Assembly (NCBI RefSeq): GCF_014650335.1
Contig: NZ_BMUT01000001.1
Span: 62,001-126,000, forward strand
Reading direction: 5' to 3'
DNA length: 64,000 bases
Source: Streptomyces hiroshimensis
GTDB taxonomy: Bacteria; Actinomycetota; Actinomycetes; Streptomycetales; Streptomycetaceae
A program made the position numbers and the translations under genes. The notes beneath the pieces were generated by a model. It was not told where the DNA came from and did no database searches. It worked only from the letters and a program-made list of their open reading frames with translations. Shown here piece after piece: positions 7,966-16,565 of the stretch (position 1 is the first letter of the stretch; each line of letters opens with the position of its first letter).

Positions 7966-8664
7966 TCAGGCCGGTGGTGTGAAGACGCCGGCGCGGGCTG
8001 CGGCGAGAGCGACGTCCGCAGCCTGGTCGGCGTCGGCGGCGTCCAGGGGCTCCCGGGTGATGAACAGCCGGAAGAACAGCGGGGCCGATACGGCCCGGGC
8101 GAGGGAGTCGTGGTCGGTTGCGGCCGGCACCTCGCCGCGGGCCACGGCCCGTTCGGTCAGGGGCGCGCAGCGTGCGAAGCGCTCGCAGTAGAAGCCGCGC
8201 AGGGCCTCCGCCGCCCGTTCCGACTGGAACGCGGCGGCGATGAAGGCGGCCGGAGCCGCTGCGGCGGCCGGGTCACCGAAGGTGTCGACGATCTCCTGCG
8301 CCAGGGCGTGCAGATCGCCTCTGAGGGTGCCCGTGTCGGGCGGCGTCCACCCGTCCTCTCCCGCCAGGTCCAGCGCGTCGGCGACGAGCCCTTCGACGCC
8401 GCCCCAGCGGCGGTAGAGCGTCGTCTTGTGGACGCCGGACTGCTCGGCCACGTACTCCACGGTGAGCCCCGGATAGCCGTACTCGACCAGCCCGGCGAGG
8501 ACGGCGTCGCGTACGGCCGCGCGGGTGCGGGCGGTGCGGCCGCCGGGTCGCACCGTGCCCGGCGCGGAGGGGGGCGGGGACGTGGCGGGGGAGGGCGACG
8601 GCGAGGAGGGAGGCGTCGGAGACAACTGCAACTCCAGTTGCGTTAGCTGGTGGGGTCGTGCCAT
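7966..8664 (-). CDS. TetR-family regulator divergent from an ABC-F ATPase
   Basis: 232 aa from ATG 8664. The helix-turn-helix (TRAAVRDAVLAGLVEYGYPG ... SGVHKTTLYRRWGG) is normal, followed by a TetR_C domain with FFRLFITREPLDAADADQAA, the form typical of the AcrR-like C-terminal group. The first 37 residues are a Ser/Pro-rich stretch with no counterpart in most TetR proteins, no ribosome site precedes the ATG, and the ATG sits between the arms of an inverted repeat. The alternative GTG at 8553 (residue 38, VRPGGRTARTR) may be the real start. It probably controls the ABC-F gene and itself. Confidence 0.85.
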   Translation of the reverse strand: MARPHQLTQLELQLSPTPPSSPSPSPATSPPPSAPGTVRPGGRTARTRAAVRDAVLAGLVEYGYPGLTVEYVAEQSGVHKTTLYRRWGGVEGLVADALDLAGEDGWTPPDTGTLRGDLHALAQEIVDTFGDPAAAAAPAAFIAAAFQSERAAEALRGFYCERFARCAPLTERAVARGEVPAATDHDSLARAVSAPLFFRLFITREPLDAADADQAADVALAAARAGVFTPPA

Positions 8665-8682
8665 GCTGAGCGTAACGCAACT
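8623..8682. promoter_or_regulatory. inverted-repeat operator region between tetR and ABC-F gene
   Basis: AGTTGCGTTA (8636-8645) is repeated inverted as TAACGCAACT (8673-8682). Beside it, GCAACT-CC-AGTTGC (8628-8641) forms a second palindrome and CAACT recurs at 8623. This density of one motif between divergent genes is the signature of a TetR binding region. Confidence 0.65.
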
Positions 8683-8766
8683 CGGGTCGTGTTTGGTGTG
8701 GCGCGGTCGGGGGCGTGTTCCCGGGGGCCTCGCATGCCCCGAGCCGATGCCGACGGAGGTTCGCGC

Positions 8767-10383
8767 GTGCCCACTCAGCTTTCTTTGCGCGGTGTGTCCA
8801 TGTCCCGGGGCGACCGCCCGCTCCTGGACGACGTCACGTTCTCGGTGCGGCCGGGTGAGCGGATCGGCATCGTCGGCGAGAACGGTGCCGGGAAGTCCAC
8901 GCTGCTCAGGCTCCTCGCCGGCCTCGAGGCGCCCGACGCCGGTGCGGTCGTCGCCGGTGCGGAGGGCGGCGTGGCCCGCCTGGGGCAGACTCCCGAGCTG
9001 CCTCCGGACCGCACGGTGGGCGACGCCGTCGACCTGGCTCTGGCCGACCTCCGCGCCATGGAGCGCAGGCTCCGGGAGCTGGAGGCCGCTCTGGGGGAGG
9101 CCGGGCCCGAAGCCCTGGCCGAGTACGGCGAGCTCCTCACCGCATTCGAGGCGCGCGGCGGCTACGAGGCCGACGCCAGGGTGGACAAGGCGCTGCACGC
9201 CCTGGGCCTTGCCCACATCGGACGGGAGCGGCTGCTGGGCAGCCTCTCCGGAGGGGAACAGGCGCGCCTCGGGCTCGCCTGCCTCATCGCGGCAGCCCCC
9301 GAGGTCATGCTTCTGGACGAGCCCACCAACCATCTGGACGGCGCGGCGCTGGTCTGGCTCGAGGACACCCTGCGGGCCCACCCCGGCACCGTCCTCGCCG
9401 TCTCCCACGACCGCGTGTTCCTCGAACGCGTCGCCACCGCCGTGGTGGAGCTCGACGCCGACCGCAGGTCCCTCGTCCGCTACGGCGGGGGGTACGCGGG
9501 GTTCATCGAGGAGCAGGCCGCCGCCCGCCGCCGCTGGGAGCAGGCGTACGAGGACTGGTCGGCCGAGACGGCGGCGCTCGAGGGCACCGCTGCGACCGTC
9601 GCCCGGCGCGTGGCCCCCGGCCGGGCCGCCAAGGACGGCAACAAGATGGCCTACGACCGCGACAAGGGCCGCGTCCAGGCCTCGGTCTCCAGCCGGGTGC
9701 GCAACGCCCAGGAGAGGCTGCGCCGGCTCCGGGAGAATCCGGTGCCCCGCCCGCCGGAGCCCCTGCGCTTCGACGCCCGCCCGGCGGCGGGTACGGCCGA
9801 AGGCACCCTCGTGGCCCTGGAGGACGTACGGGTCGGGGAGCGGCTCGCGATCGCCCGGATGGAGGTCCGCGCGGGTGAGCGGCTGCTGGTGCACGGGGCC
9901 AACGGTGCGGGGAAGAGCACCCTGCTCCGTCTGCTCGCGGGGGTCACCGAGCCGGACGCCGGTACCGTCACCCGGCGGGGGAGCACCGGCTATCTCGCCC
10001 AGGAGATCCCCGTCACCCGGCCCGCGGAACGGCTGCTCGCCGCCTTCGCCCGCGGCCTGGCCGGCGCCGAGGAGGAGCACAGGGCCCTGCTGCTGTCCTA
10101 CGGGCTCTTCCGGGAGCGTGACCTCCACGTGCCCGTCGGCGCCCTCTCGGCGGGGCAGCGCCGCCGCCTGGGGCTCGCCCGCCTCCTCGCCCGGCCCGCC
10201 GACCTCCTCCTGCTGGACGAGCCGACGAACCACCTCGCCCTAGGCCTGGTCGAACAGCTGGAAGAGGCCCTTGCCGCCTGGTCCGGCGCCCTGGTCGTGG
10301 TCACCCACGACCGGCTCCTGCGGCAGCGCTTCGAGGGCCGGCAGTGCGAGATACGGGCCGGCCGGGCGCTGATCGCGGGGTAG
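8767..10383 (+). CDS. ABC-F family ATPase, possible ribosome-protection protein
   Basis: 538 aa with two ABC cassettes and no membrane segment. Cassette 1 has Walker A GENGAGKST, signature LSGGEQ and Walker B LLDEPTNHLD; cassette 2 has GANGAGKST, LSAGQRRR and LLLDEPTNHLALG, with switch histidines in AVSHD and VVTHD. The inter-cassette linker, about residues 235-320, is charged (RRRWEQAYEDWSAE ... DRDKGRVQ), as in ABC-F proteins that reach into the ribosomal E site. Several Streptomyces members protect against macrolides, lincosamides or streptogramins; here the divergent TetR gene suggests drug-inducible expression, but resistance is inference. GTG chosen because GGAGG lies 8 bases upstream. 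The second Walker B is followed by LALGL rather than the usual LDL. Confidence 0.9.
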   Translation: MPTQLSLRGVSMSRGDRPLLDDVTFSVRPGERIGIVGENGAGKSTLLRLLAGLEAPDAGAVVAGAEGGVARLGQTPELPPDRTVGDAVDLALADLRAMERRLRELEAALGEAGPEALAEYGELLTAFEARGGYEADARVDKALHALGLAHIGRERLLGSLSGGEQARLGLACLIAAAPEVMLLDEPTNHLDGAALVWLEDTLRAHPGTVLAVSHDRVFLERVATAVVELDADRRSLVRYGGGYAGFIEEQAAARRRWEQAYEDWSAETAALEGTAATVARRVAPGRAAKDGNKMAYDRDKGRVQASVSSRVRNAQERLRRLRENPVPRPPEPLRFDARPAAGTAEGTLVALEDVRVGERLAIARMEVRAGERLLVHGANGAGKSTLLRLLAGVTEPDAGTVTRRGSTGYLAQEIPVTRPAERLLAAFARGLAGAEEEHRALLLSYGLFRERDLHVPVGALSAGQRRRLGLARLLARPADLLLLDEPTNHLALGLVEQLEEALAAWSGALVVVTHDRLLRQRFEGRQCEIRAGRALIAG

Positions 10384-10420
10384 CGAGGCGGCCGGTCGGT
10401 GCTCGATCTAGGGTGGCGGC

Positions 10421-11080
10421 ATGCCACGGCCCCGACGCATCGTTCTCATCCGGCACGGAGAGTCGGTGGGCAATGTCGACGACACGGTCTACGAACGGGA
10501 GCCCGACCACGCCCTCAGTCTGACGGAGAGAGGCCGCAAGCAGGCCAGGGACGCAGGGGCTCCCCTCCGCGAGCTCTTCGGCGACGAGCGGGTCTCGGCC
10601 TACGTCTCGCCCTACCGGCGCACCCACCAGACCTTCCACGCCCTGGGGCTGGACCCCGGCCTCGTCCGCGTCCGCGAGGAACCCCGGCTGCGCGAGCAGG
10701 ACTGGGGCAACTGGCAGGACCTCGTCGACGTGCGCCGGCAGAAGGCCTACCGGGACGCCTACGGCCACTTCTTCTACCGCTTCGCCCAGGGCGAGTCCGG
10801 CGCGGACGTCTACGACCGTGTGGGCGCCTTCCTGGAGAGTCTGTGGCGCAGCTTCGAGGACCCCGACCACCCGCCCAACGTCCTGCTGGTCACCCACGGC
10901 CTGACCATGCGGCTCTTCTGCATGCGGTGGTTCCACTGGACGGTCGCCGAGTTCGAGTGCCTGTCGAACCCGGGCAACGCCGAGACCCGTGCCCTGCTCC
11001 TCGGGCCCGACGGCCGGTACCACCTCGATCGGCCCTTCGAGCGCTGGTGCACCCCTGAACCGTACGGCTTCACCGGTTAG
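10421..11080 (+). CDS. histidine phosphatase (phosphoglycerate-mutase-like)
   Basis: 219 aa. The catalytic RHGES motif is at residues 11-15 (IVLIRHGESVGN), the second catalytic histidine in LLVTHGLTMRLF, and YVSPYRRTHQT supplies the phosphate-pocket arginine. This branch of the histidine phosphatase superfamily includes phosphoglycerate mutases and broad phosphatases; the sequence between DWGNWQDL and FAQGESGADVYDR is typical of actinobacterial phosphatases rather than glycolytic mutase. ATG, 37 bp after the ABC-F gene; the next gene starts 11 bp later, so the two downstream genes are probably an operon. Confidence 0.9.
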   Translation: MPRPRRIVLIRHGESVGNVDDTVYEREPDHALSLTERGRKQARDAGAPLRELFGDERVSAYVSPYRRTHQTFHALGLDPGLVRVREEPRLREQDWGNWQDLVDVRRQKAYRDAYGHFFYRFAQGESGADVYDRVGAFLESLWRSFEDPDHPPNVLLVTHGLTMRLFCMRWFHWTVAEFECLSNPGNAETRALLLGPDGRYHLDRPFERWCTPEPYGFTG

Positions 11081-11091
11081 AGTTCGCTCCG

Positions 11092-11991
11092 ATGACCGCT
11101 GACAGATTCCACCGCGCACTGGCGAGCCTGCGCGGGCTGGCCCTCGGCGACGCCCTCGGCTCCCAGTTCTTCGTCCCGGGCAACTACCCGTCACTCAAGC
11201 GGCGCGAGCTGCCTCCCTCCCCGTGGCAGTGGACCGACGACACCGAGATGGCCTGCTCCGTGCTGGCCGTCCTCGCCGGGCACGGGCGCATCGACCAGGA
11301 CGCGCTCGCCCGCTCCTTCGCGGAGCACCACGACTTCGACCGGGGATACGGCCCGGCCGTGGGCCGCATGCTGCGCCTGGTCCGGGAGGGTGGCGACTGG
11401 CGCGAGCTGGCCTCGGCCCTCTTCAACGGACAGGGGTCCTGGGGCAACGGCGCGGCGATGCGCATCGCCCCGCTCGGCGCCTGGTACGCGGACGACCCGG
11501 AACAGGCCACGCACCAGGCCGAGATCTCCGCGTACACCACCCACCAGCACCGCGAGGCGGTCGCCGGGACGATGGCCGTGGCCGCCGCCGCGGCGCTGGC
11601 CGCCGCTCCGGCCGGCCTCCCGGCCCCCGACGCCCTCCTGGAGGGAGTCGTCGCCCTCGTGCCGCGCAGCGCCGTGCAGGCCGGGCTGCGGCGCGCGCGG
11701 GACATGCTCGACTACGGCGACCCGAGCACGGTCGCCGCCGTCCTCGGGTGCGGCCGCCGCACCAGCGCGCACGACACCGTGCCGTTCGCCCTGTGGTCCG
11801 CGGCGCGCAACCTCACGTCCTACGAGGCCGCCTTCTGGACCACCGCGCAGGTGGGCGGCGACGTGGACACCAACTGCGCCATCGTCGGCGGAGTGGTCGC
11901 CGCGGGCGAGCGGGGCGCGCCGCCCGCCGACTGGCTCCGGCGCACCGAGGACCTGCCGGACTGGCTCCCGTCCGGCGTGGGCCGGCGGTAG
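11092..11991 (+). CDS. ADP-ribosylglycohydrolase family protein
   Basis: 299 aa. The dinuclear-metal ligands are recognisable: WTDDTEMAC near residue 45 and the paired acidic motif GGDVDTNCAIVGG near residue 258, where most family members have GGDTDT. Other family segments are GLALGDALGSQF and GNGAAMRIAPLG. Relatives remove ADP-ribose from protein arginines or from small molecules (DraG-like), and in Streptomyces reverse ADP-ribosylation linked to differentiation; the target here is unknown. It starts 11 bp after the histidine phosphatase. Confidence 0.9.
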   Translation: MTADRFHRALASLRGLALGDALGSQFFVPGNYPSLKRRELPPSPWQWTDDTEMACSVLAVLAGHGRIDQDALARSFAEHHDFDRGYGPAVGRMLRLVREGGDWRELASALFNGQGSWGNGAAMRIAPLGAWYADDPEQATHQAEISAYTTHQHREAVAGTMAVAAAAALAAAPAGLPAPDALLEGVVALVPRSAVQAGLRRARDMLDYGDPSTVAAVLGCGRRTSAHDTVPFALWSAARNLTSYEAAFWTTAQVGGDVDTNCAIVGGVVAAGERGAPPADWLRRTEDLPDWLPSGVGRR

Positions 11992-12089
11992 GAGAACAGG
12001 CCGCAAGAACCGGAATGGAACCGGCCGTAAGAAAGGGGAGGGGGCGGGGCTACTCGGGCCACCCGTAGGGGCGTACGCTTGCTGGCGCC

Positions 12090-12791
12090 ATGCCGTACGA
12101 ACCGCCTACCCACACCGTCGAGCGCTCCCTGCGCGCAACGACCGGAGCCAAGGTCGTCGCCGGGCTCGACGAGGTCGGCCGGGGCGCCTGGGCCGGCCCG
12201 GTCACCGTGTGCGCGGCCGTCACAGGCCTGCGCCGTCCTCCCGAGGGCCTGACCGACTCCAAGCTGCTGACGCCCAAGCGGCGGGCCGCCCTCGCCGTGC
12301 AGCTGGAGAGCTGGGTCACCGCCCATGCATTCGGCCACTCCTCCCCACAGGAGATCGACGAGCTGGGCATGACGGCGGCGCTGCGACTGGCCGCGTCCCG
12401 CGCGCTGGAGGCGCTGCCCGTCCGGCCCGAAGTGGTGATCCTCGACGGCAAGCACGACTACCTCGGCGCCCCCTGGCGGGTCCGTACGGTCATCAAGGGC
12501 GACCAGTCCTGCGTGGTCGTCGCGGCGGCGTCCGTGCTCGCCAAGGTCCGGCGCGACGCGATGATGGCGGAACTGGGCGTCGGCTACGAGGACTTCGACT
12601 TCGGTGGCAACGCCGGATATCCCTCGCCGGTGCACCGCGCCGCTCTCGAGGCGCTGGGCCCCACCCCGCACCACCGGCTGTCCTGGTCGTATCTGGACGC
12701 GCTGCCCAGGTGGCAGCACCTCAAGCGGGTTCGCAGCGTCCCCGAAGCAGCTTCACTGGAGGCCGGTGGCCAGCTCGGTTTCGAATTCTGA
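12090..12791 (+). CDS. rnhB: ribonuclease HII
   Basis: 233 aa. It cuts RNA in RNA-DNA hybrids and starts removal of single ribonucleotides from DNA. The DEDD-type metal site is visible: [15 protein letters not shown] at about residue 26, VILDGKHDY near residue 118 and the later [11 protein letters not shown]. The conserved tail [14 protein letters not shown] ... PTPHHRLSW precedes the end. It begins 98 bp after the glycohydrolase and lies alone on its transcript as far as can be seen. Confidence 0.96.
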   Translation: MPYEPPTHTVERSLRATTGAKVVAGLDEVGRGAWAGPVTVCAAVTGLRRPPEGLTDSKLLTPKRRAALAVQLESWVTAHAFGHSSPQEIDELGMTAALRLAASRALEALPVRPEVVILDGKHDYLGAPWRVRTVIKGDQSCVVVAAASVLAKVRRDAMMAELGVGYEDFDFGGNAGYPSPVHRAALEALGPTPHHRLSWSYLDALPRWQHLKRVRSVPEAASLEAGGQLGFEF

Positions 12792-12850
12792 GCGGCCCTG
12801 ACCGCCACCCGCCGATGCGACTCGCACCGGCGTTTGATAAACATCAACTC

Positions 12851-13444
12851 ATGCCTCTCATCCCCGAGGAGCCTCAGATTCACGAGAGTGTCCCGGGTCC
12901 CCGCGCCGTGCCGGCCCCCGGCCGTACGACGCCGACCCCCCGCCCTGTCCCTGGCCCCCGCCCGGCTCCGGCCCCGGCGCGGCCCGGCCCCGGCGCCCAC
13001 CGTGCCCCGGTCCCGGGCCCGTCCCGGCCCGCGGCGCAGCCTGCGGCTCCGGCCGCCGGCCCGCAGATCCAGCTGATCCCCGCCTCCGTGCAGGGTGCCC
13101 TGGACGCCGCGGACGAGGCCGTCGACCTGCTGCTCGACACCGGCCGTGCCCCCGGCGAGATCCTGGTGCTCACGACCGGCGACCCGCACCCGTGGGCGGC
13201 GCATGAGCTGTCCTTCGGCGAGGCGTCGTACTGGGCGCAGCACGATGCCTGTGACGACGTCTTCTACGCGGCCGCCGACGCGGAGCGCGCGGGAGCGCGG
13301 CCCGTCGTGGTCGTGGCCGTCAACGGCGGCACAGACGACGCCGTGACCCGCGCGCTGCCCGCAGCGATGGGCCGCGCCGGTGGACTGCTGATCGTCTGCG
13401 GCGACCCCCAGCGCGTCAACGCCCTGATCTCCGCGGGCGTCTGA
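12851..13444 (+). CDS. conserved actinobacterial protein of unknown function, proline-rich N terminus
   Basis: 197 aa from ATG 12851. Residues 1-75 are a Pro/Ala/Gly-rich low-complexity region (runs of PGPRPAPAP type). Residues 80-197 look like a compact alpha/beta domain: IQLIPASVQGALDAADEAVDLLLDTG, then ILVLTTGDPHPWAAHELSFG, ARPVVVVAVNG and GLLIVCGDPQRVNALI. I do not recognise a named family; similar proteins follow rnhB in Streptomyces as far as I recall. The start is uncertain because no ribosome site is visible; an in-frame ATG at 12815 (MRLAPAFDKHQ) would add 12 residues. The last residues face a convergent gene 13 bp away. Confidence 0.7.
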   Translation: MPLIPEEPQIHESVPGPRAVPAPGRTTPTPRPVPGPRPAPAPARPGPGAHRAPVPGPSRPAAQPAAPAAGPQIQLIPASVQGALDAADEAVDLLLDTGRAPGEILVLTTGDPHPWAAHELSFGEASYWAQHDACDDVFYAAADAERAGARPVVVVAVNGGTDDAVTRALPAAMGRAGGLLIVCGDPQRVNALISAGV

Positions 13445-13457
13445 GGACGCGTGCCCG

Positions 13458-14036
13458 TCAGCGGGCGACTGTGCGGCGGTGCGCCTCGTGCGCGCCGCCG
13501 CCGGACGTCATGGACGCCTGGGCGTCCGCAGGTGACCTCGGGCGGCGTCCGCTGCGACCCTCGCCGAGGACCTGCCAGCCGGTCTCGGTCAGTGTGATGT
13601 ACGCCCCGCAGCGCAGCCCGTGCAGCGTGCATGCGTCACGCAGGCCCCACATCCACGCACCGTCCTCTTCCGTCCAATGGGCCTCGCCGGAACGGCAGTA
13701 GAGCAGCACGGCGGTACGGACCGGGGTGCGCCGCCGCAGGTCGTGCGGGATCACCCGGCGCAGCTGTGCCAGGAGCGCATTGCGCAGCTCCCAGCCGTCG
13801 GGCGGAGTGGGGCGGCGGACGAACGAGGCGCTGGCCGTGAGCCGTTCGTCGTGATCGAGAACGGCCACGACAGCCGTCGACGGCGCCGGCAGGTGACGGG
13901 TGTGCAGGCCGGTTATCACCTCGCGGGGGTTGCGCAGCAGGGGGATTCCGGCCGCGGCCCATTCGGAGGGCTCGAGCATCCGGCTCAGCCGGTGCCCGGC
14001 CTCGGCGGGAGGCGGCGGTACGAAGTCGAAGGCCAT
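13458..14036 (-). CDS. conserved hypothetical protein
   Basis: 192 aa. Start MAFDFVPPPPAEAG with GAAGGAGG upstream. The body has mixed alpha/beta character (EVITGLHTRHLP ... TAVVAVLDHDERLTASASFVR ... RTPVRTAVLLYCRSGEAHWTEEDGAWMWGLRDACTLHG, then YITLTETGWQVL). The segment AVLLYCRSGEAHWTEED followed by WGLRDACTLHGL is a good marker for homology search. I cannot name the family. The final 35 residues are basic and low complexity. It is transcribed in the same direction as recQ, starting 218 bp downstream of the recQ stop. Confidence 0.7.
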   Translation of the reverse strand: MAFDFVPPPPAEAGHRLSRMLEPSEWAAAGIPLLRNPREVITGLHTRHLPAPSTAVVAVLDHDERLTASASFVRRPTPPDGWELRNALLAQLRRVIPHDLRRRTPVRTAVLLYCRSGEAHWTEEDGAWMWGLRDACTLHGLRCGAYITLTETGWQVLGEGRSGRRPRSPADAQASMTSGGGAHEAHRRTVAR

Positions 14037-14253
14037 GACCCTCCTTCGGCTGCGTGGCCACGGGCCGGGCGGCGCCGGGCAGGAGTGCATGCCACGACGG
14101 CCGTCCCCGGCGGGCCGTGGACGGACGAGAGCGGGATCGCGTCCAATTCTCGCGGTGCCGGGGGCGGGCGGCAACGATCAATTGGCGCCATTGGCCGACG
14201 GCGCGCGGCTCGCCGCCCTCGCCCGCCCCCGCCGCACCGCGTGCCGTGTGCGG

Positions 14254-16419
14254 CTAGCCCTGCACCGCCAGAACCAGCGGGAACACCTGCGGTGCACCGG
14301 AGCGCCGCAGCAGCCGTGCGGCCACGGCCAGCGTCCACCCGGTGTCGGTGAGGTCGTCCACGAGCAGGACCGGCCCGCCGGCCGAGGCCAGGGACTCCGC
14401 GAGCGCCGGCGGCACCGTCAGCGCGCCGTCCAGCGCGCGCAGCCGCTGCGCGCTGTTGGTGCGCGGCACCCGGGTGTCGGTGTCCGTGCCGCCGTATTCG
14501 ATGGTTCCCAGCAGGGGCATCCGGCCGACCGCGGCGATGTGCTCGCCGAGCGAGCGGATCAGCTGCGGCCGGGTGCGCGAGGCGAGCGTGACGACGCCCA
14601 CGGGGCGGCCGGGGGCGTCCGCCGCGCCTGAGGCCCAACCGCCGGGCCCGCGGGACCAGTCGGCCAGCACGGTCACCACCGCGGCCGCGACATCGTCCGG
14701 AACAGGGCCATCCGGTGTGTGCGGGGCGAGGAGGGGGCGCAGCCGGTTACCCCAGCCGATGTCGGAGAGCCGCCCGAGGGCGCGGCCGGTCGCGGCCTGC
14801 TCGCCCGCCGGGATACGGCCCTTGAGGTCGACCCCCACGGCCGGCATTCCCGTCGGCCACATCCGGCGCGGCTCGACCTCCACGCCAGGCCGTCCCAGCT
14901 CACCCCGCGACGCGTCGAGCGCCCCGGCGGAAACCTCCGTGCCGAAGCGCGGCCCGGTGCAGTTGTCGCAGCGCCCGCACGGGGCCGCTTGCTCGTCGTC
15001 CAGCTGCCGGCGCAGGAACTCCATCCGGCACTGCGCCGTGGTGGCGTAGTCGCGCATCGCCTGCTGCTCGGCCCCGCGCTGCCGCTCCACCCAGGCGTAC
15101 CGCTCGGCGTCGTACGCCCATGGGCGCCCCGTCGCGGTCCAGCCGCCACGCACCCGGTGGACGGCGCCGTCGACGTCGAGGACCTTGAGCATGGTCTCCA
15201 GGCGCGAGCGCCGCAGCTCGACCTGGGGCTCCAGGGCCGGCAGGGAGACGGGGCGGTCCGAGGCGGCGAGCACCTCCAGGGTGCGGCGGACCTGGTTCTC
15301 CGGCGGGAAGGCGAGGGAGGCGAAGTACTTCCAGATCGCCTCGTCCTCCCGGCCGGGGAGCAGCAGGACCTCGGCGTGCTCGACGCCGCGGCCTGCGCGG
15401 CCGACCTGCTGGTAGTAGGCGATGGGGGAGGAGGGGGAACCCAGGTGGACCACGAAGCCCAGGTCGGGCTTGTCGAAGCCCATGCCCAGCGCCGACGTGG
15501 CCACGAGCGCCTTGACGCGGTTGGCCAGCAGGTCCTCCTCGGCCTGCAGGCGGTCCGCGTTCTCCGTCTTGCCGGTGTAGGAGGCCACCGTGTGGCCGCA
15601 CCGGCGCAGGAACGCGGTGACCTCCTCGGCGGCCGCGACGGTGAGCGTGTAGATGATGCCCGAGCCGGGGAGCTCGGCGAGGTGGTCGGCGAGCCAGGCC
15701 AGCCGGTGCGCGGCGTCGGGCAGCTGCAGGACGCTGAGGCTCAGGCTCTCCCGGTCCAGCGGGCCGCGCAGCACCAGCGCCTGCGTGGACTCCTCGCCCG
15801 TGCCCAGCTGCTCGGCGACGTCGGCGGTGACGCGGGCGTTGGCGGTCGCGGTCGTGGCGAGGACCGGGACGCCGGGTGGCAGGTCGGCGAGCATCGTGCG
15901 CAGGCGGCGGTAGTCGGGCCGGAAGTCGTGGCCCCAGTCGGAGATGCAGTGGGCCTCGTCGACGACCAGCAGGCCGGTGGCGGCGGCGAGCTTGGGCAGG
16001 ACCTGATCACGGAAATCGGGGTTGTTGAGCCGCTCGGGGCTCACCAGGAGGACGTCGACCTCGCCCGCGGCCACCTCGGCCTGGACGGTGTCCCACTCCT
16101 CGACGTTGGCGGAATTGATCGTGCGCGCGTGGATCCCGGCCCGCGCCGCGGCGTCCACCTGGTTGCGCATCAGCGCGAGCAGCGGCGAGACGATCACCGT
16201 GGGCCCGCTGCCCTGGGCTCGCAGCAGCGCCGTCGCGACGAAGTAGACCGCCGACTTGCCCCACCCCGTGCGCTGCACGACCAGCGCGCGACGGTGGTGG
16301 GCGACCAGCGCCTCGATCGCCAGCCACTGGTCCTCCCGCAGTCTCGCCTTGCCCGTGGGGTCCCCGACGAGGCGGGCCAGGACGGCGTCGGCCGAGGCGC
16401 GGAGGTCTTCGTTCGTCAT
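14254..16419 (-). CDS. recQ: RecQ-family helicase fused to a phosphoribosyltransferase-like domain
   Basis: 721 aa. Residues about 25-360 are the RecQ helicase core: Walker [17 protein letters not shown] box [29 protein letters not shown] and QVGRAGRG. The zinc-binding subdomain is reduced to [12 protein letters not shown] ... CGRCDNC. From about residue 595 the protein continues into a type I phosphoribosyltransferase-like domain: [21 protein letters not shown], a central region, then the PRPP-loop-like [23 protein letters not shown] near the C terminus, a motif as in ComF/purine PRTases. There is no HRDC domain. ATG 16419 is chosen; a GTG at 16434 is possible. It would unwind branched DNA; the role of the fused domain is unknown. 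Confidence 0.93.
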   Translation of the reverse strand: MTNEDLRASADAVLARLVGDPTGKARLREDQWLAIEALVAHHRRALVVQRTGWGKSAVYFVATALLRAQGSGPTVIVSPLLALMRNQVDAAARAGIHARTINSANVEEWDTVQAEVAAGEVDVLLVSPERLNNPDFRDQVLPKLAAATGLLVVDEAHCISDWGHDFRPDYRRLRTMLADLPPGVPVLATTATANARVTADVAEQLGTGEESTQALVLRGPLDRESLSLSVLQLPDAAHRLAWLADHLAELPGSGIIYTLTVAAAEEVTAFLRRCGHTVASYTGKTENADRLQAEEDLLANRVKALVATSALGMGFDKPDLGFVVHLGSPSSPIAYYQQVGRAGRGVEHAEVLLLPGREDEAIWKYFASLAFPPENQVRRTLEVLAASDRPVSLPALEPQVELRRSRLETMLKVLDVDGAVHRVRGGWTATGRPWAYDAERYAWVERQRGAEQQAMRDYATTAQCRMEFLRRQLDDEQAAPCGRCDNCTGPRFGTEVSAGALDASRGELGRPGVEVEPRRMWPTGMPAVGVDLKGRIPAGEQAATGRALGRLSDIGWGNRLRPLLAPHTPDGPVPDDVAAAVVTVLADWSRGPGGWASGAADAPGRPVGVVTLASRTRPQLIRSLGEHIAAVGRMPLLGTIEYGGTDTDTRVPRTNSAQRLRALDGALTVPPALAESLASAGGPVLLVDDLTDTGWTLAVAARLLRRSGAPQVFPLVLAVQG

Positions 16420-16460
16420 GCCCCCATGCAACACGAGTGCACTGACAATGCGCGAACGCG

Positions 16461-16536
16461 CCCGCCAGGCTGTGGAAAACCGCTGTCCACAGCATTAGTA
16501 GGATCATATTCCGGAGTTATCCACAGGCCTGGCGGG
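16461..16536. promoter_or_regulatory. inverted repeat with DnaA-box-like 9-mers between divergent recQ and DUF4192 genes
   Basis: CCCGCCAGGCTGTGGA (16461-16476) is matched, inverted and with one extra base, by TCCACAGGCCTGGCGGG (16520-16536). Within it are TTATCCACA (16517-16525, the E. coli DnaA-box consensus), CTGTCCACA (16483-16491, one base from the Streptomyces TTGTCCACA) and TTTTCCACA on the minus strand (16471-16479). Divergent promoters must lie here. Confidence 0.6.
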
Positions 16537-16565
16537 CTCCGGCTGCCCCGCGGGACTCTCGGGCC

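Noticed and set aside
5741..12000. Genomic island around the TetR/ABC-F genes
   Set aside because: No integrase, tRNA, direct-repeat boundary or composition break visible; accessory genes alone do not show an island.
16461..16536. DnaA-box cluster as a replication origin
   Set aside because: Only three 9-mers, no dnaA-dnaN neighbours, and the window is not the oriC region; regulation is more likely.
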